A DNA stretch of 64,000 bases from an alpha proteobacterium SCGC AAA028-C07 (GCA_000419465.1 ATTB01000001.1:62001-126000), one strand, 5' to 3'. Positions 1 through 9,473 are shown, counted from the stretch's first letter. Notes: a model not told the origin generated them from the sequence alone. Translations and numbers: made by a program.

Positions 1-2
1 GA

Positions 3-89
3 AGATATAGACAGGATTTGATCAATGGTATTTTTGATCAAGAATGTTATTTAGTTTTAAATAATTTGCAAAATTCATTTAATAGTTGA
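3..89 (+). CDS. 3' end of an unidentified gene (partial)
   Basis: An open frame enters from the left edge and ends at a TGA at 87-89, giving about 28 C-terminal residues that finish ...LVLNNLQNSFNS. The opposite strand is broken by stops here, so a + strand gene end is the simplest reading. The stretch is too short to assign a family. Its stop codon lies inside the -35 region of the rnpB promoter, which fits the tight packing of the rest of the window. It could also be chance open sequence in AT-rich DNA. Confidence 0.35.
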   Translation, partial: RYRQDLINGIFDQECYLVLNNLQNSFNS

Positions 90-114
90 ATTTTAATTTT
101 GCCCAATATATAAT
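86..114 (+). promoter_or_regulatory. rnpB promoter
   Basis: A -35 TTGAAT (86-91) and a perfect -10 TATAAT (109-114) are separated by exactly 17 bp. The predicted start, seven bases after the -10, is about 121, which is where the first paired strand of RNase P RNA helix P1 begins. This is one of the best sigma-70 type promoters in the window. Confidence 0.8.
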
Positions 115-120
115 TATAAC

Positions 121-484
121 TGCCAGTTAGTTGAATGGTAGCTTTGATATTTTCAAAGAGGAAAGTCTGGGCTCCACAAGATAACAGTGCCAGCTAATAG
201 CTGGCGAGGGTGACCTCAGGGATAGTGCCACAGAAAATAAACCGCCTTATCAAGGCAAGGGTGAAAAGGTGTGGTAAGAGCACACCGGGTTTTTGGTAAC
301 AAAAACCGCATGGAAAACCCCACTGGGAGCAAGACCAAATAGAAGCAACATGATTTAAATTTATTTAAATCTAGCCTAATCTTGGGTGAGTTGTTTGGGT
401 TGGTTGCTCGAGTCTATTGGCGACAATAGACCTAGATAAATTACCGTTTTCAATGACAGAACCCAGCTTACAGACTAACTGGCA
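121..484 (+). ncRNA. rnpB: RNase P RNA (bacterial class A)
   Basis: This is the catalytic RNA of RNase P, which trims the 5' leader from precursor tRNAs. The conserved 5' core GAGGAAAGTCTGGGCTCC starts near 158, and the 3' conserved segment with AGAACCCAGCTTACAGACT is near 457-475. The two ends pair to form helix P1: GCCAGTTAG at 122-130 with CTAACTGGC at 475-483, a perfect 9-bp match that defines both ends. Its length of about 364 nt is normal for the class. A strong promoter lies just upstream, and I see no obvious GC-rich terminator after it. rnpB lies close to mraZ in other alphaproteobacteria as far as I recall, so the placement is not surprising. Confidence 0.95.
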
Positions 485-547
485 ATTAAATAATCTTTCT
501 TAAATTTTTATCTAATTATTTTAATTGATATTTACTAATTTTTTTTA

Positions 548-562
548 GAACAAAATAAGAAC
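548..562. promoter_or_regulatory. candidate LexA (SOS) box, GAAC-N7-GAAC
   Basis: GAACAAAATAAGAAC matches the direct-repeat LexA motif described for alphaproteobacteria (GTTC-N7-GTTC or its complement GAAC-N7-GAAC) in all eight fixed bases. It lies about 40 bp upstream of the putative -35 of the mraZ-ftsZ promoter. By my rough base-composition estimate about one such match is expected by chance in 64 kb of this DNA, so position rather than the match carries the weight. No lexA gene is in the window. Confidence 0.4.
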
Positions 563-602
563 AAAAATATTAAATTAATTATACTTTAAAAGCACTTCTC
601 CA

Positions 603-631
603 TTGACTTACTATTATATACCATGTTATCC
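603..631 (+). promoter_or_regulatory. putative mraZ operon promoter
   Basis: A -35 like TTGACT lies at 603-608; the same hexamer occurs in the gcvT and metF promoters of this window. At 17-bp spacing the -10 would be TTATCC (626-631), which is weak. An alternative -10 is TATTAT at 612-617, with no good partner. The MraZ-type repeats (620-644) overlap the -10 or start region in either case. Confidence 0.4.
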
Positions 632-644
632 CATGATAACCCAT
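620..644. promoter_or_regulatory. MraZ operator: three 10-bp-phased repeats
   Basis: ACCAT (620-624), CCCAT (630-634) and CCCAT (640-644) recur at an exact 10-bp period; on the other strand they read ATGGG/ATGGT. In E. coli MraZ binds TGGG direct repeats separated by 5 bp, which is the same period. The site lies 60 bp upstream of mraZ itself and over its promoter, so it most likely mediates autorepression of mraZ and control of the downstream ftsZ and wall genes. Confidence 0.7.
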
Positions 645-704
645 AAATGATAAATATTAACTATATTAGTAATAAATTTATTGGAAATTTTTTTTTAAAA
701 AAAA

Positions 705-1145
705 ATGTTTATATCAACGTTCGAAAACAAGTTAGACAAGAAAGGCAGAGTGTCAGTGCCAGCTAGCTTTAGATCTCATTTGTCATCATTAGGATACAAT
801 AGCGTTGTTTGTTACCCTTCATTTACAAATTCATCAATTGAATTTTGCCCTCAAAGTAGAATTGAAAAATTAAGCGATAGCATAGACAGTCTTAGTCCCT
901 TTGAAGAAAATAGAGACACATTTGCAACATCGATACTTGCAGACAGCTTTCAATTAAATTTTGACTCTGATGGAAGAGTAGTTCTTCCAAAAAAACTTTT
1001 AGATCATTCTGGAATTAAAGAAACAGTAGTTTTTGTAGGACAAGGAAAAACATTTCAAATGTGGGAACCTCAAAAGTTCTCAAAATTTAGAGAAGAAGCA
1101 AGAAAAAAAGCTAAGACATTAAGATCATATTTAAAATGGTCTTAA
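705..1145 (+). CDS. mraZ: transcriptional regulator MraZ
   Basis: MraZ is a ring-forming DNA-binding protein of the SpoVT-AbrB fold that controls the division and wall cluster. The 146 residues hold two copies of the half-domain, each with the family DxxxR signature: D11-K-K-G-R15 and D87-S-D-G-R91. The length is usual for the family. Translation starts at the ATG at 705 after a long A/T run with no Shine-Dalgarno sequence. It is the first gene of the cluster, 35 bp ahead of ftsZ, and has phased operator repeats upstream at 620-644, which supports autoregulation. Confidence 0.95.
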   Translation: MFISTFENKLDKKGRVSVPASFRSHLSSLGYNSVVCYPSFTNSSIEFCPQSRIEKLSDSIDSLSPFEENRDTFATSILADSFQLNFDSDGRVVLPKKLLDHSGIKETVVFVGQGKTFQMWEPQKFSKFREEARKKAKTLRSYLKWS

Positions 1146-1179
1146 TGAATATTAATAAATAACAATAAAGGGAAAACAA

Positions 1180-2637
1180 ATGACAATAAAAATAAACGTA
1201 CCAGAATTAAGAGAATTAAAACCTAGAATAGTTGTTCTAGGAGTAGGAGGAGCAGGCGGTAACGCTATTAACAACATGATAGACTGTGGAGTTCAGGGTG
1301 TTGAATTCGTTGCAGCAAATACTGACGCGCAAGCTTTAAAGCACAATAAAGCTTCATGCAAAATGCAACTTGGAACTAATTTAACTAGAGGACTTGGAGC
1401 TGGAGCAAAATCCGATATCGGACAAGCAGCAGCAGAAGAATCGTTAAATGAATTAATAAATCTTTTGCAAGGTGCCAACATGGTTTTCATTACTGCTGGG
1501 ATGGGCGGTGGAACAGGAACAGGCGCTGCACCAGTAATTGCTAGAGCAGCTAAAGATTTAAATTTATTAACAGTAGCAGTGGTAACAAAGCCTTTTATTT
1601 TTGAAGGTCCCGGAAGATTAAAAGCCGCTGAAAGAGGTTTGGAAGAATTAAAAAAATATGTTGATACTAGCATTATAATTCCTAATCAAAATTTATTTAA
1701 AGTTGCTAACGAAAAAACTACTTTCCCTCAGGCATTTAAAATGGCCGATAATGTTTTAATGCAAGGCGTTAGAGGAATAACAGATTTAATTGTTAAGCCA
1801 GGTCTTATAAATCTAGATTTTGCTGATATTGAAACAGTAATGAAGGGTATGGGCAAAGCTATGATGGGAACTGGAGAGGCAGAGGGAGATAAGAGAGCAG
1901 TAATGTCTGCAGAAGCAGCTTTAGCCAACCCTTTAATTGATGATTATTCATTAAAAGGAGCGAGAGGTCTTCTTATTAATATTACTGGTGGTAACGATAT
2001 TACTTTATTTGAAGTAGACGAGGCCGCTAACAAAATAAGAGCAGAAGTTGATCCTTCAGCAGAAATTTTAGTAGGCTCTACTTTCGAAGATGCGTTAGAT
2101 GGAAAAATGAGAGTGTCAATTGTTGCAACGGGCTTAGGTGGAGAAGCAGCCATTAACAATAAGCCGGTAGTTAGTATGATGAGACATATTAATAATAGAA
2201 ACAACGGATACAGCACGGTTTATAATAAATCGCAGCAATCATTTGTTCCAAATTATGTAACTCAAGCAGCTCCTCAAGCAATGACTAATGGGGCGACAGC
2301 TCTTGATATGTATCAAGAAACTTCGCATGTTGCTGAGATAAATAATCAAGCATTGAATCATATGAATGTTCAAGAGCAAGCCGTAAGTTCTAATACTGCT
2401 CAAGAACAGAATATTTCTTCTCAGAATTTAAGCGTATTAAATGAAAAAGAAAATACGCAAATAGTTGAAGAGGTTACATCTTTTCCAAAACTATTTTCTG
2501 AAGATGAAAATTTAAAAAGTATTTCTAATGATAAAGAAGGTTCTTCTCAATTCTTTAAAGATTTAGGACATGATCTTACAGACGCAGAAAAAGCAGATTT
2601 AGAAATTCCTGCTTTTTTAAGACGTCAAACTAATTAG
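1180..2637 (+). CDS. ftsZ: cell division protein FtsZ
   Basis: FtsZ is the tubulin-like GTPase that forms the Z ring and recruits the divisome. The tubulin signature GGGTGTG is at residues 109-115, and the T7 synergy loop N211-L-D-F-A-D216 keeps the residues needed for GTP hydrolysis in the neighbouring subunit. A low-complexity Gln/Asn/Ser-rich linker covers about residues 330-460, followed by the conserved C-terminal peptide [12 protein letters not shown] that binds FtsA and other membrane tethers. At 485 residues the length is normal for alphaproteobacteria. A weak ribosome site (AAGGGA near 1168) precedes the ATG. Its place between mraZ and rsmH is unusual: in the common order ftsZ follows ftsA, and here ftsA is followed directly by lpxC. 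Confidence 0.98.
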   Translation: MTIKINVPELRELKPRIVVLGVGGAGGNAINNMIDCGVQGVEFVAANTDAQALKHNKASCKMQLGTNLTRGLGAGAKSDIGQAAAEESLNELINLLQGANMVFITAGMGGGTGTGAAPVIARAAKDLNLLTVAVVTKPFIFEGPGRLKAAERGLEELKKYVDTSIIIPNQNLFKVANEKTTFPQAFKMADNVLMQGVRGITDLIVKPGLINLDFADIETVMKGMGKAMMGTGEAEGDKRAVMSAEAALANPLIDDYSLKGARGLLINITGGNDITLFEVDEAANKIRAEVDPSAEILVGSTFEDALDGKMRVSIVATGLGGEAAINNKPVVSMMRHINNRNNGYSTVYNKSQQSFVPNYVTQAAPQAMTNGATALDMYQETSHVAEINNQALNHMNVQEQAVSSNTAQEQNISSQNLSVLNEKENTQIVEEVTSFPKLFSEDENLKSISNDKEGSSQFFKDLGHDLTDAEKADLEIPAFLRRQTN

Positions 2638-2663
2638 AGAATAATTAAAGATAAAATTTCCCC

Positions 2664-3686
2664 ATGTCACTGGAATTTAAACACATTCCAGTGATGTCGG
2701 AAGATATCGATAGGATATTAACTCCTTATAAATCTGGCTTATATATTGATTGTACTTTTGGCGGCGGTAGCATCACAAGAAAAATATTATCTAAAAAAAA
2801 TACAAAAGTAATTTCTATCGATCGAGATAATTTTGTTGAATCATTTTCAAAAGAAATAGGCAAAGAATATAAAAATAGGTTCGAATTTGTTATTGATAGA
2901 TTCAGTAATTTAGAAAATATTTTAAAAGAAAGAAATCTACAAAAAATCCCTGTTGCAATAATTTTCGATCTTGGGCTTTCTTCTTTTCAGATTGATAATC
3001 CTGAGAGAGGCTTTTCTTATAGACAAGATGGATTGTTAAAAATGACCATGGGAAAAAATAATGTTACAGCGCATGATATTATTAATAAACTTGAACAAAA
3101 AGATTTAAGAAATATTTTTAATTTATTCGGAGAAGATAAAGATTCTGGATTAATTGCAAAACTAATTGTGCAAAAAAGACAAGATAAAGAAATAAACTCA
3201 ACGCAAGAATTAGCAGATATTATTTTAAGAGCTAAAAGATATAAAAATAGTAAATACAATAAAGTAGATGCTTGTGCTAAAATTTTTCAAGCAATCAGAA
3301 TGGTTGTTAACCAAGAATTAACAGAACTTTATGAAGGCTTAACTTCTGCGATAAAAAATTTATCTATAGATGGAAAGATTGTTGTTATTACTTTTCACTC
3401 TTTAGAGGATAAAATTGTTAAAAAAATATTTGATATTTTTTCAAATAAAAGAAAAGGAACGTCACGGTATTTGCCCGAAAATAATGAAAATGGTAATTTT
3501 AATATATTAGAAATTAAAAATAGAAAACCGATTATTGCATCTGAGAAAGAAATAAAAAATAATAACAGAGCAAGATCCGCAAAACTAAGATGTGCAACTA
3601 AAATTAAAGATCATTCTTTTGAATTTAAAAGATCATATTTAAATCTTGAAAAGTATTTTCAATTAGAAGAGGTTATGCATGCGTAA
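2664..3686 (+). CDS. rsmH: 16S rRNA (cytosine-1402-N4)-methyltransferase RsmH
   Basis: RsmH (MraW) methylates N4 of C1402 in the 16S rRNA decoding site using S-adenosylmethionine. The N-terminus HIPVM and the SAM-binding loop DCTFGGGS (about residues 29-36) are diagnostic, as is FHSLEDK near residue 245. The usual DGPLDMRMD motif is altered to DGLLKMTMG, so the aspartate and arginine are not kept; I read this as lineage drift rather than loss of function because the rest of the fold is intact at a normal 340 residues. It follows ftsZ by 26 bp and overlaps ftsL by 8 bp. Confidence 0.95.
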   Translation: MSLEFKHIPVMSEDIDRILTPYKSGLYIDCTFGGGSITRKILSKKNTKVISIDRDNFVESFSKEIGKEYKNRFEFVIDRFSNLENILKERNLQKIPVAIIFDLGLSSFQIDNPERGFSYRQDGLLKMTMGKNNVTAHDIINKLEQKDLRNIFNLFGEDKDSGLIAKLIVQKRQDKEINSTQELADIILRAKRYKNSKYNKVDACAKIFQAIRMVVNQELTELYEGLTSAIKNLSIDGKIVVITFHSLEDKIVKKIFDIFSNKRKGTSRYLPENNENGNFNILEIKNRKPIIASEKEIKNNNRARSAKLRCATKIKDHSFEFKRSYLNLEKYFQLEEVMHA

Positions 3687-3948
3687 AAAAATATCAATAG
3701 TAGCATTTGTCGTTATCTTTGGAACAATATGTGTGTCTTATATTAAGAACAAAACTCGTGATCTTGAAAAGGAAATATTAAAATTAAAGCAAGAACAAAC
3801 GGATTTAGTTGAAAAATTAAAGAATGAAAAGTTAGAAAATAATTATCTATCAGCTCCAGAAAGAGTAAAAAAACTAGCAAAACTGCACTTATCTCCTGAC
3901 TATATCGAGATGGATAAAACTAATTTTAAATACTTAAATGAAAAATAA
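3679..3948 (+). CDS. ftsL: FtsL-like divisome protein
   Basis: This is a small bitopic membrane protein of 89 residues. It has a short basic N-terminus, one membrane segment at about residues 6-20 and a charged coiled-coil stretch (about 25-58) rich in Lys, Glu and Leu. A C-terminal part, APERVKKLAKLHL, resembles the end of FtsL. FtsL joins FtsB and FtsQ to activate the FtsW-FtsI synthase. FtsL sequences diverge quickly, so the call rests on topology, size and the classic position between rsmH and ftsI. It overlaps rsmH by 8 bp and ftsI by 11 bp. Confidence 0.8.
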   Translation: MRKKISIVAFVVIFGTICVSYIKNKTRDLEKEILKLKQEQTDLVEKLKNEKLENNYLSAPERVKKLAKLHLSPDYIEMDKTNFKYLNEK

Positions 3949-5644
3949 ATTAGATAATAATAAACAAAAAAGTTTTTATTTTCAGAATTTTATTAATGAG
4001 GATAATAAAAATAATATAAATAGCAGTTATTCCTTATTTAATTCTAGAGCAAATTTTGTATTTAAAATTTTTTTCTTTGTATTTTTAATAATTTTATTAA
4101 AACTCTTATATTTAGGCATTAACAAAAGTAATGAGATTAATTTTGATGATTTTATTACTGACAAAGATTACAACGAAAGAAGAGATATCATTGATAGGGC
4201 TAGTTTATTAGTAGCGAAAAATATCGATATTTATGATCTTGTTCTAAGAGTTGATAAGACAAATAATTTACCTCAACTTTTGATTAAATTAAAATCTCAA
4301 TTTCCAGGATTAAATACAAACGAAATTCAAAAAGAAAGTGCAGATAAAAAAAGATTAGTTCTTAAAAAAAAACTTGATCATATTGAATATAAAAAAGCGA
4401 TTATGTTAGGAGAGCCTGCGATAGAATTAAGCAGAAGACAGGTTAGAATTTATCCTCAGAGAAATTTATTTAGCCATGTACTAGGTCAAACAGATGAAGA
4501 CAACAAGGGAATCTCGGGCGTTGAAAATCATTTTAACAATCAAATTTTAAATGCAAAATTTTCTAACAGTTCTTTTCAAATAACACTAGATACTGTGATA
4601 CAGTCGCAAGTAAGGGATGCCTTAGAAAACGCAATTTTAGACTATTCAGCAAAAGGCGCGGCTTCACTTCTTATGAATGTTAATTCTGGAGAAATAATAT
4701 CATTGGTCTCTTTGCCTGATTTTGACATTAATAGACGCACATTAGTAAACGATGAGAAATTTTTAAATAAAATTACTCTTGGTGTTTATGAATTAGGCTC
4801 TGTATTTAAAGCCATAACAATTGCCAATGCTTTAGAATTAAAACTTATTGATGAGAACACTTTATTTAAAAATTTAGAAAAACAAGTATATAATTGCGGC
4901 ACTTCTCAGCCAATCAATGAACATGATAAAAATTTAAAAAGAGATCTCACCACTACAGAAATTTTAGTAAAATCATCGAATATAGGAACAGTAAAAATAA
5001 TAGAAAAAATTGGAATTGAGAATTATAAAAATTTTTTAACAAAGCTAGGAGTATTTGAAAAGACATCTATTGAACTTCCAGAAAAAGGTAAATCTCTGCC
5101 CATGAAATGGGATAATTGTACTTTAGCGACAGCTTCTTATGGTCATGGAATTAGTACTACGCCAATTCAATTAGCTTCGGCTTATGCATCATTGGTAAAT
5201 GGTGGATATAAAATTTATCCAACTCTAGTAAAACAAAATCAGAATACAAAAAAAGAAAGAGTTATTAGCGAAGAAACAAGTAAAAAAATGGTTAAAATGC
5301 TCAGAAAAGTCGTCGACAAAGATGACCCTATGCAAGGAACTGCAAAAAGAGCTGATGTTAATGGCTATTCGGTGATAGGAAAAACAGGAACCGCAGTTAA
5401 AGTTTCCAAAACATCTAAAGGCTACTCTAAAGATGTTATGACTGTTTTTGTTTCGGCATATCCCGAGGAAAAGCCAGAGTATTTATTGTTGGTTATGATT
5501 GATGAGCCAAAAGCTATTCCCAGCAAAGGTTTTTATAAATCAGATTCAGGATGGAATGCTGTTCCTACCGCTGGGACTATTATAAAAAGAATTGGACCTA
5601 TTTTAGCTTCGAAGAATTATAATATTGCGCTTAATGTTAAGTAA
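3938..5644 (+). CDS. ftsI: septal peptidoglycan transpeptidase FtsI (PBP3)
   Basis: FtsI crosslinks septal peptidoglycan in the periplasm together with FtsW. After a cytoplasmic head there is one membrane segment (about residues 41-62), then the dimerisation domain and a transpeptidase domain. All three penicillin-binding motifs are present: S288-V-F-K291 with the nucleophile, S346-S-N348, and K482-T-G484. The length of 568 residues fits class B PBPs. The start overlaps ftsL by 11 bp and the end overlaps murE, so the genes are very likely translated from one message. Confidence 0.96.
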   Translation: MKNKLDNNKQKSFYFQNFINEDNKNNINSSYSLFNSRANFVFKIFFFVFLIILLKLLYLGINKSNEINFDDFITDKDYNERRDIIDRASLLVAKNIDIYDLVLRVDKTNNLPQLLIKLKSQFPGLNTNEIQKESADKKRLVLKKKLDHIEYKKAIMLGEPAIELSRRQVRIYPQRNLFSHVLGQTDEDNKGISGVENHFNNQILNAKFSNSSFQITLDTVIQSQVRDALENAILDYSAKGAASLLMNVNSGEIISLVSLPDFDINRRTLVNDEKFLNKITLGVYELGSVFKAITIANALELKLIDENTLFKNLEKQVYNCGTSQPINEHDKNLKRDLTTTEILVKSSNIGTVKIIEKIGIENYKNFLTKLGVFEKTSIELPEKGKSLPMKWDNCTLATASYGHGISTTPIQLASAYASLVNGGYKIYPTLVKQNQNTKKERVISEETSKKMVKMLRKVVDKDDPMQGTAKRADVNGYSVIGKTGTAVKVSKTSKGYSKDVMTVFVSAYPEEKPEYLLLVMIDEPKAIPSKGFYKSDSGWNAVPTAGTIIKRIGPILASKNYNIALNVK

Positions 5645-7034
5645 AAAAATTAAATTTTTAAAATATAAAAATAGAAACTTTTCTATAAATTCAAAAAAAG
5701 TAAAAAAAAACGATATTTTTTTTGCAATGGAAGGTTCTAAACAGTCGGGAAATCTATATTCATCAGAAGCCTTATCAAAAGGTGCTTACAAAGTCGTTAC
5801 AAGTAAAAATACAAAAAATAAAAATTATTTAATAGTAAAAAACGTTAATAAATTTTTAGCGGAAGTATGCTCTGCAAAATATAAAGAAAAACCGAAGAAC
5901 ATAATCGCAGTTACAGGAACAAATGGAAAATCGTCAGTGGCTAATTTTTATTTTCAGATTTTAAAAAATCTTAAAATAAATTCAGCAGCTATTGGCACGC
6001 TTGGTATTTTTTATAAAAATAAAGTTAAAAGAACAAATCTTACAACCCCAGATATTATTACAATTCATAAAGAATTAAATTTTTTAAAAAAGAATAAAGT
6101 TGATAACGTATGTTTAGAGGCTTCTAGTCATGGACTTCATCAAAATAGATTAGATTGTATTAATTTTACAGCAGGAATTTTTACAAATTTTACACAGGAT
6201 CATTTAGACTACCATAAAAATTTAAAAAAGTATTTACAAGCTAAGCTTTCTCTTTTTAGTTCATTATTGAAAAAAAATTCTTTTGCTGTCTTGGACACAG
6301 ATATCCCTGAATTTTCTATAATTAATAAAATTTGTAAGAAAAGAAAAATAAAAATTCTATCTTTCGGATCTAGAGGAAATACAATTAAATTAATTTCTCA
6401 TTACTATTTTGGGAAGAAACAAATAATAAAAATTAATTTTTTAAATAAAATATATAATATTAAACTTGATTTGATAGGAGACTTTCAAATTAAAAATGTA
6501 CTTGCGGCAATTTTAGCTTCTTATTTATCTGTAAAAAATCCAGATCAAATCATTAACACATTATCAAAAATAAAATCTGCGACTGGGCGAATGCAGTATG
6601 TGGGCAATAAAAAAAAATCTGCTGTAGTAGTCGATTACGCTCACACTCCAGATGCTTTAAAAAAGAGTCTTCAAACATTAGCAAAGCAGTTTAATAAAAA
6701 AGTCGATGTTGTATTTGGATGTGGAGGGGATCGAGATAAAGGAAAAAGATATAAAATGGGCGATATAGCAGATCAATTCGCGTCTAAAATATATTTAACA
6801 AATGACAATCCTCGATCTGAAAATCCAATTTCTATTATCAAACAAATTAAAAAAGGATGTTCGAGATCGAAGATTATATTAGATAGAAAAATGGCAATTA
6901 AATCAGCCATTAACAATCTTAATACTGACAGTATTTTATTGATTGCCGGAAAAGGACATGAAAATTATCAGATTATAAACAATCAAAAGAAATATTTTTC
7001 TGATCAGAAAGTATCTAAATTTTTTTTAAAATAA
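5634..7034 (+). CDS. murE: UDP-MurNAc-tripeptide synthetase MurE
   Basis: MurE is the cytoplasmic ligase that adds meso-diaminopimelate to UDP-MurNAc-L-Ala-D-Glu. The ATP loop TGTNGKSS lies at about residues 95-102. The motif D391-N-P-R394 is the one that recognises meso-diaminopimelate, so the wall should be of the DAP type. I chose the ATG at 5634 (466 residues) over an upstream TTG at 5625; the ATG gives an 11-bp overlap with ftsI and a normal N-terminus. The long runs of Lys and Asn reflect the AT-rich genome. Confidence 0.95.
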   Translation: MLSKKIKFLKYKNRNFSINSKKVKKNDIFFAMEGSKQSGNLYSSEALSKGAYKVVTSKNTKNKNYLIVKNVNKFLAEVCSAKYKEKPKNIIAVTGTNGKSSVANFYFQILKNLKINSAAIGTLGIFYKNKVKRTNLTTPDIITIHKELNFLKKNKVDNVCLEASSHGLHQNRLDCINFTAGIFTNFTQDHLDYHKNLKKYLQAKLSLFSSLLKKNSFAVLDTDIPEFSIINKICKKRKIKILSFGSRGNTIKLISHYYFGKKQIIKINFLNKIYNIKLDLIGDFQIKNVLAAILASYLSVKNPDQIINTLSKIKSATGRMQYVGNKKKSAVVVDYAHTPDALKKSLQTLAKQFNKKVDVVFGCGGDRDKGKRYKMGDIADQFASKIYLTNDNPRSENPISIIKQIKKGCSRSKIILDRKMAIKSAINNLNTDSILLIAGKGHENYQIINNQKKYFSDQKVSKFFLK

Positions 7035-7035
7035 A

Positions 7036-8382
7036 ATGACAACAAAACTTTATTTAGGCGAAGAACTTAATGCGGTTTTTAATTCAAATATAAATAATAA
7101 GTCATTTTTTAATAAAGTTGCAATAGATAGTAGAGAAGTCAAAAATAGAGCAATTTTTTTTGCAATCAAAGGAGATAATAACGATGGTCATCGATATGTT
7201 AAAAAAGTAATAAAAAATAAAAATAATTTAGCGGTCATAAGTAAAAAATTTAAAAATAAAAGATTAATAAGAATACAAAATACTTTAGAAGGTTTAAGAA
7301 ATTTAGCATCCTACGCGCGACAGAGAAGCAAAGCTAAGATTATAGCTATAACTGGCAGCTGTGGAAAAACTTCGTTAAAAAATTTATTAAATATTTCATT
7401 AAGCAAATTTGGAAAGACACACAGTTCACCGAAATCTTTTAACAATCATTTTGGGACACCTTACTCTTTAGCAAATTTAAATTCTGATAATAAATTTGGT
7501 ATTTTTGAATTGGGCATGAGTTCAAAAGGTGAAATTGATAATCTTGTTAATTTAGTAAAACCAAATATTGCAATAATAACTAACATTGGTCCTGCACATT
7601 TAGAAAATTTTCAAAACATTTATGGTATTTGCAAAGCAAAAGCAGAGATTATGAATGGTATTCAACAAAATGGAGTTATTATTTTAAATAGAGATGACAA
7701 ATTTTTTAATTCTTTAAAAAGAATTGCAAATAATAAAAATATTTCAATATTAACTTTTGGTTTTTCAAAATCAGATATTCAGATTAGAAAAAATTCAGCA
7801 AAAGTATCTTTTAAAATAAAGAATAAAATATTTAATTTTAAAATAAAAAATTTTAATAAGTCTTACTTGTACAATGTGGCTGCTACATTATGTGTTCATT
7901 ATTTTTTAAATCATAATTTAAAATTTTTAAAAAATAATTTTATTAATTTTAAAATTACTGAAGGAAGAGGAAATGAAAAAAACATTAAAATAAAGAATAA
8001 AAAAATTATTTTAATTAACGATAGTTATAACTCCAATCCAATGTCTCTTAATGAAGCCATCGATAATTTTTCATTAAGAAAAAAAGATAATCAAAGAAAA
8101 GTTTTAATTATGGGTGATATGTTAGAGCTTGGTAAAAGATCTAAATATTATCATCAACAAGCAGCAAAAATATTAAATAAAACTAATATAGACAAAGTTT
8201 ATTGTATTGGTTCGGAAGTTAGGCATACTTATCAAAAGCTAAATCTTAGTAAAAGAGGGATGTTAGTTAAAAACATTAGTTTTCTTAAAGAAAATATTTT
8301 CAATCTTTTAGAGAATAATGATATTTTATTAGTCAAATCATCAAATAGAATTGGTTTGTTTAATTTTTTTAAGAAATTTTAA
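7036..8382 (+). CDS. murF: UDP-MurNAc-tripeptide-D-Ala-D-Ala ligase MurF
   Basis: MurF adds the D-Ala-D-Ala dipeptide to complete the UDP-MurNAc-pentapeptide. The N-terminal substrate domain carries a VAIDSREV stretch (about residues 28-35), and the ATP loop TGSCGKTS is at 106-113. The Mur central-domain motifs [11 protein letters not shown] and [10 protein letters not shown] and the C-terminal [10 protein letters not shown] all match MurF. The start is 1 bp after the murE stop, with no independent promoter. The D-Ala-D-Ala partner enzyme Ddl is encoded further down the same cluster. Confidence 0.94.
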   Translation: MTTKLYLGEELNAVFNSNINNKSFFNKVAIDSREVKNRAIFFAIKGDNNDGHRYVKKVIKNKNNLAVISKKFKNKRLIRIQNTLEGLRNLASYARQRSKAKIIAITGSCGKTSLKNLLNISLSKFGKTHSSPKSFNNHFGTPYSLANLNSDNKFGIFELGMSSKGEIDNLVNLVKPNIAIITNIGPAHLENFQNIYGICKAKAEIMNGIQQNGVIILNRDDKFFNSLKRIANNKNISILTFGFSKSDIQIRKNSAKVSFKIKNKIFNFKIKNFNKSYLYNVAATLCVHYFLNHNLKFLKNNFINFKITEGRGNEKNIKIKNKKIILINDSYNSNPMSLNEAIDNFSLRKKDNQRKVLIMGDMLELGKRSKYYHQQAAKILNKTNIDKVYCIGSEVRHTYQKLNLSKRGMLVKNISFLKENIFNLLENNDILLVKSSNRIGLFNFFKKF

Positions 8383-8384
8383 TA

Positions 8385-9473
8385 ATGCTATATTTTTTTT
8401 TTAAATATTTTTCCTCAGAAATTAATGCTTTTAATGTTTTTAAATATATTACCTTCAGAACTGGAATATCAGTTGCTACTTCCTTAGCTTTTGTACTCTT
8501 AGTTGGAGAGAGCTTAATTGCTAAGTTAAAATCATTTCAAAAACATGGTCAACCCATTCGAAATGACGGTCCTTTATCTCATATTATAAAAAAATCAGGA
8601 ACTCCTACTATGGGAGGATTAATAATTATTTTAAGTATTTTATTTTCAACTTTGTTATGGGCCGATCTTACAAATAAATATATTTTGATATTAATTTTTT
8701 GTTTATTAAGTTTTGGAACAATAGGTTTTATTGATGACTATATAAAAGTTGTAAAAAATAATTCTAAAGGAATTAGTGCAAAATTAAAATTATTTTTGCA
8801 AATTTTAAGCGGTATAATTGTTATATATTTGATAATTTTGAATACTGAAGCAGAGCTTAATTATAAAGTTTATTTCCCATTGTTTAAGAATTTCATCTTA
8901 AATTTTGGAATCTTTTACTTTATATTTGGTTTAGCAGTTATTGTTGGATCATCTAACGCTGTTAATTTAACAGACGGTCTTGATGGACTTGCGATTGTTC
9001 CGGTTATTCTAGTCGCTCTAACTTTTGCATTTATAGCTTATGTCTCAGGTAACATTATTTTTTCAAAATATCTTCAGTTGGCTTATATAAAAAATACAGG
9101 GGAAATTTGTATTTTTTTAGGGGCAATGATAGGCGCGGGCTTAGGATTTTTATGGTTTAATGCTCCACCAGCTAAAGTTTTTATGGGAGACACTGGCTCC
9201 TTATCTCTGGGCGCAGCACTTGGAGCCATTGGAATTATAACTAAGCATGAAATAGTATTAGCGATAGTTGGAGGTCTTTTTGTCCTGGAGGCTTTGTCAG
9301 TTATCATACAAGTTGCATCTTTTAAATTAACAGGAAAAAGAGTTTTTCAAATGGCACCCTTGCATCATCATTTTGAAAAAAAGGGTTGGAGCGAGTCTAC
9401 AGTTGTAGTTAGATTTTGGATTATAGCTATAGTTTTTGCTTTAGTAGGTCTTGCATCTCTTAAATTAAGATAA
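8385..9473 (+). CDS. mraY: phospho-MurNAc-pentapeptide transferase MraY
   Basis: MraY moves phospho-MurNAc-pentapeptide onto undecaprenyl phosphate at the inner face of the membrane, giving lipid I. The protein has about ten membrane helices over 362 residues. The family aspartate motifs are present: [13 protein letters not shown] near residue 118, [10 protein letters not shown] near 194, and VFMGDTGSL near 268. The histidine motif [11 protein letters not shown] is near 325. The gene starts 2 bp after murF and shares the A of its TAATG junction with murD. Confidence 0.97.
   Translation: MLYFFFKYFSSEINAFNVFKYITFRTGISVATSLAFVLLVGESLIAKLKSFQKHGQPIRNDGPLSHIIKKSGTPTMGGLIIILSILFSTLLWADLTNKYILILIFCLLSFGTIGFIDDYIKVVKNNSKGISAKLKLFLQILSGIIVIYLIILNTEAELNYKVYFPLFKNFILNFGIFYFIFGLAVIVGSSNAVNLTDGLDGLAIVPVILVALTFAFIAYVSGNIIFSKYLQLAYIKNTGEICIFLGAMIGAGLGFLWFNAPPAKVFMGDTGSLSLGAALGAIGIITKHEIVLAIVGGLFVLEALSVIIQVASFKLTGKRVFQMAPLHHHFEKKGWSESTVVVRFWIIAIVFALVGLASLKLR

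Noticed and set aside
1293-2216. Long antisense ORFs opposite ftsZ, and similar frames opposite aroC, the TRAP permease and other genes
   Set aside because: They are shadow frames of strongly conserved genes, have low-complexity translations and lack ribosome sites.
2664-3686. RsmH as an inactive paralogue because its DGPLDMRMD motif is altered
   Set aside because: The SAM-binding loop, the FHSLED motif, length and cluster position are intact, so lineage drift is the simpler explanation.
5625-5633. TTG start for murE nine bases upstream of the ATG
   Set aside because: The ATG at 5634 gives the normal MurE N-terminus; the TTG adds only three residues and has no better ribosome site.
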